From contig MSJH02000816.1 of assembly GCA_001931875.2 (NCBI GenBank), positions 62,001-126,000 on the forward strand: a stretch of DNA of 64,000 bases, written 5' to 3'. The DNA is from Byssochlamys sp. IMV 00236. Its lineage: Eukaryota > Ascomycota > Eurotiomycetes > Eurotiales > Thermoascaceae. Below are positions 1 to 11,700 of this stretch, one piece after another. The position numbers and the translations under genes are program-made. The notes beneath the pieces were generated by a model, which worked only from the letters and a program-made list of their open reading frames with translations, did no database searches and was not told the origin of the DNA. Numbering within the stretch: position 1 is the first letter of the stretch; the number at the start of each line of letters is the position of its first letter.

Positions 1-201
1 CTAAAATATCCGGCTTATCTTATTTAAGATAGTAATAAGGCTGAGCCGGGCTTATAACCTCTTAGAGCTAATAAAGATACTTAATTAAAAAACTATCTAG
101 GGGCTTAATCGAGCTGAACTGATCTATCTAGCTACTACTCTGCTGACTAAGTTAGCTGCTAGCGCGGGCGACTACTACTGGAGCTCCTAGGGGCACCGAA
201 A
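1..201 (-). mobile_element. Copia element D: 5' LTR and leader, body off the left edge
   Basis: This is the 5' end of a minus-strand Ty1/copia element. The LTR is 60-201 and the leader, beginning with the primer binding site (complement at about 47-59), is 1-59. Gag and pol would lie to the left of the window. It is recognised by alignment with the LTR-leader unit of copies A, B and E, which share the LTR core, the site after it reading GGTTATAAGCCC in the cleanest copy, and the following leader. D is the least mutated copy: it keeps CpG-rich stretches (AGCGCGGGCGACTACTACTG) and several CA and TG dinucleotides lost elsewhere. It reads ACCGAAA where the others read ACTAAAA or ATTAAAA, so it is a good guide to the pre-RIP LTR sequence. 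Confidence 0.8.
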
Positions 202-1169
202 GCATATATTACAAGTAGTCTTAAGATAAAGTTAATCTATTAAGATTTAAAATACTCTAATAATAATTAATAAAATATTTATTAAGTAAGTAACTCTATA
301 AGTAAAGATTTATTATATATTTAAAATAAAAATTAATAAGATAGAACCCACAGTCTATAACTTATTAGCCTATATATAGCTTACCCTAGATTATTTAGCT
401 ATCCTTTATTCTAAGCTAGTAATACTTCGGCTTAATATTAAAGCCTACTTAGTTAATTATCTTAAAATAAACCTCTTATTTAAAATCGACATAATAAATT
501 ACTATAGTATATTAATATATCTTATTACTTTAGCCTATACTACTATTAAAGATATTTATATCCTGCTAAAGATTACTATAAAGCTAAACTATAATTTACT
601 ATAATTAGTTTATTTTATATATAAAATAGTAATATTATTAAATAATTCTATATATATCTTAATATATTTTAAAGGATATCTTAAAAGATTATAATTATCT
701 TTTTAAGCCTAACTATTAAGGAGTAAATCTATATACCTATTTAATAAATACTAACTTTACTTTTATTTAGGCGATTAATACTATAGATAAAAAATAAGCT
801 ATTTTATAGAAGACGCGCTTAAGTCTAGTTAATAAATATAAGGAGACTAATATATTCTATATTAACCTAATTATAGTATTACTAGCGCAGTTAGCATAAT
901 TATCCCTTAATAAAGTTAAGGGACGCTATAGCTATTTAAAGCAATAATCTAAGCTTTAAGAAAAAACTTAATATTAGTATTACTATTTATAGGCCCCTAG
1001 ATATTACTAATAATTAAGCTTAAGAAAATAATTAAAGCTTATAATATCTAGTTAGACTATAGATTTATTAATATTTCCCTAGATTAATAGAAATAATCTT
1101 ACTAAAGAAAGATTAAGAATTAAGTATTCTTAAGTATATTAAGATTTACTCTCTTAGCCCTAAAAATTA

Positions 1170-3030
1170 TAAAGTTATTAATTAGACCTTTAATAAGCTA
1201 TGTTAATAAAGAAAGATAAAATATACTACTATTTATATGCTGAGTAAATATCTTATATTTATTATTTAATATAATATAGAGTATAATAATATAATAATTT
1301 ATAAAGGCAGAGTAATTATAGATATCTATAGGCTAAACTATATTATTAAACCTAATATTTATTTTTTCCTATTATAAAAGGAGATTATTATACTTATAGT
1401 AAGAAAATATTTTATTTTAGTTTTTAATATAATATCCTTCTAATATTAATAGTATATCTAATATAACTATAAGAACTATCTTTTTATTATATTATATAAA
1501 GGATAAGAGATTTTTAATATTATTATTATAGGCTTTTATAATATATTTAGTATTAGATAAATTACTACCTGCGTGCTTTCTATAAATTTATAAGGATATA
1601 TATTAATAATATTATAGTTGCCTCTAATGTAGTTAATAATTACTATATATATCTTTATAAGGTCTTTAAAAAAATGCAGGAACTAAATATTAGGCTTAAT
1701 CTTAAAAAGTCCTTTATAAGATTTCTCTTTATATAACTATTAGATTACTATATTAACTTATTAGGAATAAATATTATTAATAAGAAAATAAAGGCTATAG
1801 TTAATATTCTATTTTCTTATATAGCCTAGACCTTAGAATTATACCTTAATTTAATAAAATAGTTCAGGCAGTATATCCCTTAATATATTAAGATTATATA
1901 GCTATTATAGGATTAGAAAATAATATATTTTAGCAGAGCCCCTATAAAAGATAAGGTATAATAAAGTTTTATAAAAAATATAATCCTAGCTATATTATTA
2001 TAAGCTAAGATAAATATTTTTAATACTATTTAAAAGTATTTTAATAATTTATTCTTTCTTATATACTGCAATTTAAAGCGCTAGTTCTACTTTAATATTA
2101 ATCTTAATATCTCTAGCTTTAATATTATACTATACTATCTTTATAGCGATACTAGGGCTTAACTAGATAATTACTATCTTTTTACAGTTTATAAACCTCT
2201 TAAAGCTATATTTAATTAATTAAAAATTCAGCTAATTATATTCCTTTTAAGGTAGCTTAATATATTTAAAAAAAGATATTAATTAATAGAAATAGAAGTT
2301 GCATATTTAATATAGGCACTATATAAGATATACTATATTATTAAAACCTATTAAATACTACTAATTATCTTTATAAATTATAGTACTATAATTATAATTG
2401 CTAAGCAGATATCTCTATAATTAATATTTATAGATTAAATTAACCTATAACTTATCTTAGTATCGCAATATATATAAAGATTTAATCTTATATTTATATA
2501 TAAACTAGGATATAATAATATTATTATAGATATACTATTATATCTCTAATTACTCTTTATTAAATTATATATCCTTATATTAGAAGATATTAGATATTAT
2601 TTAGCTACTATATTTTTTAGAACTATATATACTAGTAATACTAAATATAAGCTATAATATAATATAACTCTTATAGAGTTATTAGAGAAATTTAAGATCT
2701 AATTAAAGGAGAGTTATAAAATTAATCTTTATTAATCTAAGGTCTTTATTATACTATAAGATAATATAAACTCTATATGTCTCCCTTTTATAATTTATAA
2801 GGCTATATAATTAAATCCTTACTATTACTTATAAGTTTATAAAAAGGGTAATATTTATCCTAGGGCAAAATATATAGACTACTAAAAATTAGGCATTAGT
2901 ATTATTTAAATAACTCTAGATTAATAATTAGGGATTTTTATTAATAATCTTATTAGATTATAATTTAAAGTTTCTATTAAATCTATAAAAAGGCCTATTA
3001 GTTAAAAGGAATAGATAAAACGACTTTGCA
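1170..3030 (+). pseudogene. Gypsy X pol: reverse transcriptase and RNase H relic
   Basis: Read through stops, 1170-1900 gives the reverse transcriptase of a fungal chromovirus. There is a VVDIRGLN-like block near 1320, a region matching the palm, and the catalytic YVDD box, now TATATTAATAAT (Tyr-Ile-Asn-Asn from RIP of GTTGATGAT), near 1600. A remnant of the RNase H domain follows, with a block resembling SRQLNPAE near 2150 and a block like NIIPDALSRL near 2520 that marks the end of RNase H in this group. The enzyme would have copied element RNA into DNA. It is inactivated many times over: the catalytic aspartates themselves read asparagine. The spacer up to 3030 resembles the start of an integrase zinc region but is poorly preserved. 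Confidence 0.75.
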
Positions 3031-3048
3031 CTAGCTCTAAAGGAAGGT

Positions 3049-3294
3049 ATAACTCGGGATAAGAATAGAGTATAAGGGGTAGAACTAATACTAACGTATC
3101 CTTATAATATAGTTAGTTAATTATATTAAGTTAGTTAAGTTTTCCTCCTAAGCTAATATGCTCTGTATAAAAACTCTCCTACTGGGCTAACTATTCTCTA
3201 TAACTATATATATAATTGTTTTAGACTCTCTTATAAGAGAATTCCTTACATATTCTCTTTATAAACTGCTAGTCCTAACTGCTATATTATAACA
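3049..3294 (-). repeat. Solo LTR related to the copia C LTR
   Basis: On the minus strand this 246-bp block begins TGTTATAATATAGCAGTTAG, close to the start of the LTR of copia C (13302 and 18338). After about 35 bp the two diverge. The far end, with CTATTCTTATCCCGAGTTA, again resembles the LTR end of C (CCTATTCTTTTTAACT). It interrupts the pol region of gypsy X between RNase H and the integrase C-terminus and is not followed by copia coding sequence, so it is best read as a solo LTR of a sister family. I could not find a convincing target duplication. The boundaries are good to about 5 bp. Confidence 0.55.
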
Positions 3295-3339
3295 CTATTT
3301 AAATATTTTAATACTAAATTGCTATATTTAATAATATAT

Positions 3340-4140
3340 TATTTATAAATAGATAGGTAATTTAAGTAAATAAATTAAATAGTTAAGATTACTCTATAAT
3401 ATTACTTAATTGCTTTAGAGAATATTATAGCTTAGCTAAAGATTCTTCTATTAATATAGCTAGTATTAAACTTTAGCCTATTATCTATTATAATAAGGTC
3501 CCTATATAATTTAATATATAATGTTTAGCTAGGCAATGCTATAAACCTTTATAGTAGAGAATTTTAAGACTTTATCTTATAGGTTAATATATATAAAATA
3601 CTTTATTTAGCTATTATAAATGCTAAATATATATATAATAAAAATTATTAGCTAATCTATTTTACCCCTAATAATAAAGTCTTACTAAAGTTATATTAAG
3701 GATATAATATTCCTAATATAGCTATTATTAAAAGGAAGTTATTAATATAATATATAAGGCTACTAATAGTTAAGTGCAGGATTAAATATTTTATATATTA
3801 GCTTAAATATCTTAGTGTATTAGAAATACTATAATATCTTCTCTATTATTTATTTAGAACTATACTTTATTAACAATCTTTTTAAACATCTTATACCCTC
3901 TAATAATATTTTATTACTATATATTAATATAGATAATACTAGTATTAATTATTATAAAATTAAGATACTATTTAACTATTATATCCGGCGAGTCTAAGAT
4001 AAGACTATTATTAAGTATTTAGTCCGCTAGAAGAGATATAGTGCTTATTATAATATTTAAGAATTTATCTAGAAATATAACTAGCATCTTAGACTACTAG
4101 CTAAACTATAGAAGTACGGGCAACTCTATAAATAATATTA
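3340..4140 (+). pseudogene. Gypsy X integrase C-terminus and chromodomain relic
   Basis: The stretch ends with a chromodomain: reading through stops near 3990-4070 gives a KYLVR.KRYSAYYN..EF block, which matches the YLVRWKGY..E.D.WE core of chromodomains fused to fungal gypsy integrases. Upstream, 3400-3960 fits the C-terminal part of the integrase with the tether region typical of these elements. In living members the integrase inserts the cDNA and the chromodomain guides it to methylated-histone heterochromatin. Tryptophan codons in the core are now TAG, as expected from RIP of TGG. The integrase catalytic core itself is not recognisable, because the solo LTR at 3049-3294 and heavy mutation lie in that part. 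Confidence 0.65.
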
Positions 4141-4262
4141 GTTGCTATAAACTAGGCGCAGGAGAATATAAATAAGATTATCTAATTATATCTTATACTA
4201 TATCTATATATATATTTCTATACTCTATTATTAAGGACGATAATATTTTTTTAAAGGGGGCA

Positions 4263-4689
4263 TACTAATATAGATACAGCATATAATGCTATTTTAGTAT
4301 TATTTGCCTGCTATCTTAATAGAGTATAAAGGTATAAGGTGCAGAAGCCTTAGGCCAACGACTTAGCTATATAGTTACTTTCTTATATAGCTAATAGAAG
4401 AATAACTTCTTTATCCCCTATACTATATTAGCCCTCTTACTTAATATAATTTTTTAATAATTTAGGCTATTTTAGTAGTATAGTAGGTATTTAAATAATA
4501 TTAATTTTAATATAGCAGAAAAAGCTAATAAAGTAGCTAACTTAGTCGGGTAGCTAAGTTAGCTAGGAAATATATTACTTTAGTTAATTTAAACGCATTA
4601 TTAAGTATATTATAGCAAAATTAATATCCTTAAAAGTCTTATCTAGAGGGTTATATAAGGAATGTTAAAAATTAACGCTACCTTCTATA
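4263..4689 (+). repeat. LTR-like 3' end of gypsy X
   Basis: The sequence begins directly after a polypurine tract (4252-4260), where a gypsy 3' LTR is expected, and starts TACTAATATAG. It carries GC-richer islands such as GCAGAAGCCTTAGGCCAACG. Its downstream part is interrupted by the pogo-type element P at 4692. No matching 5' LTR is in the window, so the length cannot be fixed. Confidence 0.45.
4433..4630 (+). repeat. Diverged direct repeat, left copy
   Basis: About 190 bp here align in direct orientation with 6436-6610 on the other side of element P. Shared blocks include the start CTCTT..ACTTA.TATAATTTTTT, then TTTAG..G.ATAGTA.GTA, and a later part with AGTCGG. The match is diverged and gapped, far older than the P insertion. 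It may be two LTRs of one family, or an internal duplication of one LTR. Confidence 0.5.
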
Positions 4690-4691
4690 TA

Positions 4692-6382
4692 ATCGGCTCT
4701 AATACTAGGACCGCGCGTAGCGCAGTTTTACTATTTAAACGCGAATACCTAGCTTAATAAAAAATTATCTAGATTTATTAAATTTTAACTTCTTATATTA
4801 TTCTTAATTTACTATAATATTTAAATTCTATAGCGATATTAAAAATAGGATTTAATATACCTTTACTATATTATCTAATTAGTTAAAACTTAATATTACG
4901 CAAGCTATACGTTAGTTTAATATGCCTTACCTATATCTTTTATCTTGTTACTATAGTCGCGTTTTATAGTCTAATAGATTTCTAATTAATAATTCTCTTT
5001 AGCTTAAGAGCTTATTATCTATAAATATATTAAATGCCTAGATATAATTAAATTATCTCTAATATAATAATAGTAATTAATTATATAAATGCAATCTTAG
5101 CTTTAGCTTATTAAAACCCCTTAATATAAAAGAAGGAAAGAATTATTAAATTATTGCCTTAAAGCAGTAAAAAAAGTTATATATAAATAATTATATTAAT
5201 TCTTAAAAAGTTATTATAGTTAAAGCAATAAATATTAATAGATTAATACTTTCCCCTTTTATTATTTTAACTGGCAAGTAAATTTAAATAAGCTAGTTTA
5301 AGCTCTTAGACAGTAATACTGCGATTAGAGTATTTAATACTAGATATATAAATAACTACTTAGCTTACTAATAGATATAATACTTTAATTACTAGTTAGC
5401 TTATTACTAATAAGAGACTTATTACCTCCTTTTATATAATAAATATAGCTCTTATTTAATATATAAAGTCCTTAATTATTATAAAAAGAAGAAAATCCTC
5501 CTCTTTATACTAATACCTAATACTAGTTATTTAATCTAACTATTAGATATTAGTGTTTTTTTAAGCATTTAAGCACTATTATAATAAAGCTATTAATTTT
5601 AATATAAGAATAAGTAATTTTAAATTTAATAAGTATAAATTTCTCTAAATACTTAGATCTATATAATTAAAGACCTTTAAATCTTCTACTATTAAAGGCG
5701 CATTTATAAAGACTAAACTTTACCTATATAATTTAGATATTATATTAGATAAGCTTTAAGAAATAGATAATAGACTTATTACTTCTTAACCTATTAATAG
5801 GTTATTTATCTTAAATACTATATTAAAGACTATAAAGCGATTTAAATAGTTTAAATAATATTTATTTTAGCTTAAATTTAATTTAAATTACTTTACTAGC
5901 AGGCTTTAGAAACTATTAAAGGGCAATATTGCTTACTTAGTCTTATATTATAGACTAAATATAAAAGAAGCTTAAGGCCTTAGCTAGAGTATAATTAGCC
6001 TATTAAGTTTATATTAGAGTATTTAAAAGAGTTTATAATATAGAGGTATTATAATAAAATATAATACAGATTATATTTAATTATAAATCTTTAAGGATAG
6101 TAGTAATAAGGAGATATTATAAAAGTTAAAAGTCTAAATAAAAGCGAGCAATAATTAAGCTTAGGCAGGTAATTAAGCCGCGGAAGATAGCTCTAAAGGT
6201 ATAGACTAATTAAAGGAGATCTTATTCTATATAATACTATATTTAATTAGGCAATTAGCTTTAGATTTAATAGGTTTAAAAGCTTTAAAAAGTAATAGAT
6301 TTTATATATATTTATATTAAGCTAAGTATTTACGTTAAGATAGCGGGACTGCGCTACGCGCAGTCTTAGTATTAGGGCCGAT
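4692..6382 (+). mobile_element. Pogo/Fot1-type DNA transposon P, complete ends
   Basis: A 1,691-bp element bounded by TA dinucleotides (4690-4691 and 6383-6384), the target duplication of the Tc1/mariner superfamily. The terminal inverted repeats run about 68 bp: the left begins ATCGGCTCTAATACTAGG and the right, on the minus strand, ATCGGCCCTAATACTAAG. Each repeat holds a small palindrome, ACTGCGC-three bases-GCGCAGT in the better-kept right copy, which remains GC-rich inside an A+T-rich window. The length and the transposase relic inside both fit the Fot1 group of fungal pogo elements. It lies in the LTR-like 3' end of gypsy X, so it is younger than X. Confidence 0.85.
4770..6240 (+). pseudogene. 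Pogo/Fot1-type transposase relic of element P
   Basis: Read through TAA and TAG codons, the central part (about 5300-5600) gives the conserved block of DDE_1 transposases: a LLLYN.YSS.L segment (from LLLYDGHSSH, holding the second aspartate) followed by ILLF.L.PNTS.L.*.LDIS.F, the fungal form of LPPHTSHLLQPLDV.VF. Downstream, about 5640-5760, is the typical tail with a block like TIKGAFIKTGLYLYN. The encoded enzyme would cut and paste element P at its inverted repeats. There are many stops, all of the kind RIP makes, and at least one apparent frame change near 5300. The N-terminal helix-turn-helix DNA-binding part should lie in 4770-5200 but is too degraded to mark. Confidence 0.75.
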
Positions 6383-6435
6383 TAGAGAGAATTTAATCTT
6401 TTTTTAAAGCTTTAATTATTAATAAGATTTTTCTC

Positions 6436-6610
6436 TTTTACTTAGTATAATTTTTTATAAATAAGCTTTTTTTAGCGGCATAGTAAGTAGTTAAATTAAA
6501 CTAATCTAATAATCGCGAAGGAAGCTTATAGAGTAATTAAATTAGTTAAGTAATTAAGTCGGTTAGAAATTATATTAAGTTATCTTGTTATTAAGCATTT
6601 ATTAAACCTT
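6436..6610 (+). repeat. Diverged direct repeat, right copy
   Basis: Partner of the repeat at 4433-4630, in the same orientation, just right of element P. It keeps a few CpG-containing words (AGCGGCATAG, AATCGCGAAG) that are degraded in the left copy. Confidence 0.5.
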
Positions 6611-6620
6611 ATAAAGATAT

Positions 6621-7384
6621 TAATATTATATAATATCTTACTTATCTTTATTATATACTATTAATATTATAATTAAAGGCTTTATACTATTTATATAATA
6701 TTTTATAAGATACTAGATTATCTTTAATATACTTAGATATTACTTATTAATAAACTTCTTTATTTTATTAAAGTTAAACTTAACTATAGAGCAGTTTAAC
6801 CTCTTATAAAGATATAAGCGTCTCTGGGGGCTATATATACTGTATAGCCTGGGCGAGTAAGAGAATTTAATAGGGGGCAGAACTTAGAATAGAAGGCGGT
6901 AAGTATATTAAAGCGTGCATTTTAGGGCAATCGCGTATTTATATATTTAATTTATAAAGATAATAAATTACTTTAATACTACTATATAGTTTAATATTAA
7001 TATAGGTAATATACTTTTAGCTTAAGTAGGGGTTATAGAGAACTACTTATTTATTACTTATCTCTAAAAACTTCTATAATTAAATAGAGTATTTAACCTT
7101 AATTTATATAGTATTATAATAGCAATATTATAAATAATTATTCTCTATAATCTTAGTAGTATTGCAGAAAGACTTAGAAAAGCGCTTAAAGTAAGTTTAA
7201 ATATTATTAACTTCCTTTATATAACTAGCTATTAAGTTATAATTATTATATAGCTAATATATTATATTATCTTTATAACTATTATATATAATTATTTACT
7301 ACTATAATTATTAATAGGTAAAATCTTTATTAAGATTACTCTATTAAAGGTAAATAGGTTAAGAAATTATTAACTATTATTTAT
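6621..7384. other. Unassigned 760 bp with GC-richer islands
   Basis: I see no coding motif, repeat copy or RNA gene here. A few GC-richer islands survive, around 6815-6850 (TCTCTGGGGGCTATATATAC, then AGCCTGGGCGAG) and around 6880-6950 (TAGGGGGCAGAAC, GGGCAATCGCG). These look like the better-protected parts of an LTR or a non-coding element. The stretch ends where the LTR of copia B begins. Confidence 0.4.
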
Positions 7385-7523
7385 TCTTAAAGCTAATAAA
7401 GATACTTAATTAAGGAATTATTTAAGGGCTAAGCTAAACTAATCTATTTAGCTATTATTCTACTAACTAAGCTAACTACTAGCATAAGCAATTACTACTA
7501 GAGCCTTTAAGAGTATTAAAATA
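7385..7523 (-). repeat. 3' LTR of copia B
   Basis: A 139-bp LTR, the same length as both LTRs of A. On the minus strand it reads from TATTTTAATACTCTTAAAGG to the AGCTTTAAGA end. No leader follows it, as expected for a 3' LTR. Confidence 0.8.
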
Positions 7524-8435
7524 CTCTCTTTAATTACGCTAGCAGATAAGCTAATTACTTAATCGGGTAATTTATTTAATCCCTTTAGATATTTAGTTTC
7601 CTTAACCTTATAAGCTCTTAAAATTCTTAAAATTTAATCTAGTTTAATAGCTTTATTAAGCCGTCTGCTAGGTTTATTTTACTGTTAATTTTCTGCAGTT
7701 TAATTATATTATTAGCCGCTATAATTTAAATAAAGAAATAGCAATTATTTAGCTATTTAATAATTAGTTTATAACTCTTATTTCTAACTAAAATTGCGGC
7801 ATTTACTGCATTAGTCTAAATAGATATAGAGATATCTAGACTCTATTTAAGACCTAGGGTATAAGCTAGCTTTTTTATAAATATAGCTTCTTTTACTGCA
7901 GAATTTAATATATAGAATTTAATAATTATTATTAATAGAGCTACTATTTACTATTTCCTATTAAATTAGCTAATAGATACGCTTCTATATAAGATTATAA
8001 ATACTTTAATTAAAGTCTTATTAAGGTTATTTTAATAACTAGTATTTATATAAATTTTAATAGTTCTATTAAGATTTACTCTTAGTTTAATATTATAATT
8101 AAAAGCTTAGCAGATATATTATAGTAAATATTTTGCTATTTTAATATTTTTATTATTTAAGTTACTTACCTTTTATTATAAGTAATTTATAGCTTAAGCT
8201 AAGTTTAGCTATATTTTAATTATTAACTAGCTTAATTTTCTAATAATAATTTAATATTTAATTTTAATATCCTTATCTATTAATTCTTCTAAAGGCTTTA
8301 ATCTATATATAGATATTATAAGAACTTAAATTTTTATCAGTTTATTATTATAGAAGCTAGAGTTAGTTAAAATAGCTAATATATAGCTAGTTTAGTTTAT
8401 AATAATTATTTCTTATATTTAGTCTTTATTTGGCT
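7524..8435 (-). pseudogene. Copia B RNase H and pol 3' end relic
   Basis: This is the 3' end of the pol polyprotein, on the minus strand. It aligns along its whole length with 27600-28500 of copia A in reverse complement. The shared part includes the RNase H region and the terminal block that in copia elements reads ADSLTKLL (here near 7660-7690, from the minus strand). B is slightly better preserved than A in places, with TG and CA dinucleotides at TCTGCAG and TACTGCATTAG. The reading frame is broken throughout by RIP stops. The rest of the gene continues beyond insertion A, at 28643. Confidence 0.75.
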
Positions 8436-8574
8436 TATTTTAATGCCCCTAGGGGCTCTAGTAGTAGTCGCCCGCGCTAGTAGCTAGCTTAGTCAGTAGA
8501 GTAGTAGCTAGATAGATTAGTTTAGCTTAGCCCCTAAATAGTTCTTTAATTAAGTATCTTTATTAGCTTTAAGA
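8436..8574 (+). repeat. 5' LTR of copia A
   Basis: A 139-bp LTR starting TATTTTAATGCCCCTAGGGG (from TG... before RIP) and ending AGCTTTAAGA. The inner part GTAGTCGCCCGCGCTAGTAG remains GC-rich. Copies of the same LTR occur at 60-201, 7385-7523, 28504-28642, 40474-40615, 40728-40866 and 42954-43097. Confidence 0.85.
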
Positions 8575-8592
8575 GATTATAAGCTTAGCTTA
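8575..8592 (+). other. Primer binding site of copia A
   Basis: Directly after the LTR is GATTATAAGCTTAG. The better-kept copy E has GGTTATAAGCCCGG at the same point (43098). This form resembles the GGTTATGRGCCC-type sites that many copia elements use with an internally cleaved initiator methionine tRNA. Copia C has AGTTATAAGCCTAGG at the matching place. Confidence 0.5.
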
Positions 8593-8779
8593 GCCTTATT
8601 ACTATTTTAAATAGACGAGTTAAATATTTTAAAGCTTTAATTTAATAAAAAGCTTTAACTCAATAATACCTATAATAAGGAATTAAACTAATAGACCTTT
8701 ATCTCTAAATAGACTAATTTTAAGATAATAACCTTATCTCTAGCATTAATTTTCCTAATAGCTTTAGTAGTTATAACCT

Positions 8780-11700
8780 ATTAAGAATTAAAGCTGCTAA
8801 AGATTATATAGAATAAAATATTTATAATAGTTAAAAGATTAATTAATAATAATAATTTTAATAATTAGCTTTAGCTAGTTAAAGAAGTTCTTAGAACTAT
8901 AGATTATAAGAACTTAATTAATATATTACTTAAGAGACTTATACTCTATAATAGAGCTAAAGTTTATAAGATATAAAGAAAGCTTAGCTTAATAATAAAG
9001 AGCTAGATTAGCAGTTAGATAGACTATAAGCTAATTAAAACTATTAAAATTATGCCTAATAAGCTAATTTATATAGATAAATATATTAAAATAATTAAAA
9101 AGATTATTAACTATAATTTAACTTTAAGCAGATTCTTTATCTTCTAGTAAGTTATTACTATAACTAAATCTTAATATAAAATAATTAGATTATATAATAA
9201 AATTAAATAATATAGGCTTAATTCTCTTGCCCTTTAATATAGTAATACTAATATTTAAATAGCTTAAATCTAAAATATTAGCCTAAACTAACTCCTATTA
9301 TATTAAGTAAACTTAATAAATTAAACCTTTAATAAATATAATAATAAAGGAATTTTAGCAATTTAGCTTTAAAACTATTAATTAAGCTAGATCTTATAAA
9401 AGTGCTTAAGTAATTCTAGCTATATCTATAAATAAAACTCCTATCTAAGAGATTAGATAATTAAATAGATTATTAAAGGGTCTATTATTAAATAAAGACT
9501 CTTTAAATTTTACTTATAAAATATATAAAAAAAAGCTATATTTTAAAGGTAAATATATATATTATTATATACTTAAATATAATTCTATAAATTATTACTG
9601 CCTTAAGAAGGAAGTCTTTAATTAATAGTGCTTATTAAGAGATATTTAGACTTTATTAAACTAAAAAAAAAATTAACTTTAATCTATAAAAATAAGATAA
9701 AGAGAAAAAATTTTTTAATAGCTTTATAGATATAGCAGTTTTAATAATATATATTCTATTTATTAGCTAAATAGCAGACTTAAGAATATATAAGAATATA
9801 TATAATAATAAGTCTTAATTTATTAAGTATAAAGACTTTATTAATAAAGAAAAGTAATAATATAAATATAACTATATAAATAATATTCTAAATAAAAGTA
9901 AAGATAAAGATATTATTAAACTAGACTTAGAGCTTAATAGTAATTATATAAATAATATTTTTATTTACGCCCTGTATATACTAAAGTAAAAATACTATTT
10001 ATTCTCTATAATCTAAAATAAAATACTATATAAAATATAGTATAACTCTTAAAATAATAAACTAATAGATATAAATACTAATTAAATTATTAGATATATA
10101 TATAAAAATAGAGATATCTTATAGCTTAAGCTTTATAAGCAGATTATTATATTAATAATATTATTAAAACTCTTATATAGAAAACTAAAGTATATTAAAG
10201 CTATAAAGCTTAAAATTATTATTAAATTAAACCCTATAGCTATTTAACTTATTAAAGATATAGATTTTTATTATAAAATATATTATATAATAAAGATAAA
10301 ATAATTAATATCTAGAGATTTTTAATCTCGCGTATTATAATTAGCAGAATTCTTTTATATAAATACTTAGCCTATAAAGCTACTAGGAGTTTAAAAATAT
10401 ATTAATTATCTTATTATTATAGACAATATTATAAGAATATAATTTATCTATATATTAAAATTAAAAGATAAAGCTTTAAAATATATAATCTTCTTTATTA
10501 AAGGGATTAAGAATATCTTATTAATAGGCTACTATCTATAATATTAGAGAATAAATAGTAGTAAAAAATTTTTAAACTTTAAATCTTAGGCTAAAACTTA
10601 AGGACTAAAAATTAAATTAATATCTTTATAAACCTTAAAGAATAATAATACTTTAGAATATTATAAAAAATATCTTAATTTATTAGCTTATATAATAATA
10701 ATAGCTTTAAAATTCTTAGAAAATCTTAAGCTATTTATAATTAAGATTATTATTTATATTATAAATAAACTATTATAAAAGAATAAGACTAAACCTCCTA
10801 TTATAAAATAGAGGAGATATTTTAATATATTAAATAAAAATCCCTTTTTAAAATATCTATAAGTTTAAGGCTATTAAATATATCTTTATATATTTAAAGT
10901 AGATAAGAAATAAGCATTTAAAATAGCTCTATATATATAAGTTAATTATTTAATTAAATATAAGAGAGATAATAATTATATTTATAAGGTTTAAATCCTT
11001 AAAATAAGAGAGATTAAATACTTTAAAGATATATTTTTTAAAAATCCTATATTAAAGGGTTTAGCGCTAATTATTAATAAAATAAAAATATCTATTTTAA
11101 AATAATATATTAAGAATTAACTATAAATAATAGACTTAATCTATTAAATAATTAGATATTATCTAATAATATATTAGAACTCTATTACTTATACCTTAGA
11201 TTAAATAATAGATTAAATAATAACTATTAGAAATATAAAAAAATATAGATATTATCTAACTTACTATAAGTAATTTAAATGCTTAGATAAATAAGCTAAT
11301 TAATTAAGCTTTACTTAAAGATATTTTAACTTCTTTAAATCTATTATAAGAAGATTTCTATAATATTAGTCCTATAAAATATAGAAATATTAATTATACT
11401 AATTTAATTAGCTTATAGCTTATAGGAGAATTAATAAAGAAAATATTATAATCTATATAAAATAAAAAGCTAGTAACTTAGCTAAAAGATAAGTAAGCTT
11501 ATAATATTTAAATAGCTTAAATAAAAAAAGCTATAAAGGCTAAAGGGAATAAATAATATAATATCTTAGCTTTAGCTTTATAGCCTATATAAGCTTATAA
11601 AGTTAAAATCTCTTATACCTATAAATAAGTAATTAAATCTTTATAAGTTAATAATTAATAATAAGCTATAGAGACTTAAATATAGAAGCTTAAAGCTAAA

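Larger units (their letters stand above)
202..4691 (+). mobile_element. Gypsy element X (chromodomain type), 5'-truncated and RIP-mutated
   Basis: Remains of a plus-strand Ty3/gypsy chromovirus. In order it shows a gag-like or unresolved stretch (about 250-1150), reverse transcriptase (about 1170-1900), RNase H (about 1950-2600), an interruption by a solo LTR (3049-3294), the C-terminal half of an integrase and a chromodomain (to about 4140), a polypurine tract (4252-4260, AAAGGGGG) and the start of a 3' LTR near 4263. No 5' LTR is visible; the element begins next to the LTR of copia D, so D or a deletion probably removed it. All frames are full of TAA and TAG stops that fit RIP of CAA, CAG and TGG codons. 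The domain order is clear; the exact left boundary is not. Confidence 0.75.

Noticed and set aside
8780..9640. A gag zinc knuckle in copia A near 9,560-9,610
   Set aside because: Tyr-rich codons that could derive from Cys and His are present, but their spacing does not fit CX2CX4HX4C, so it is not claimed.
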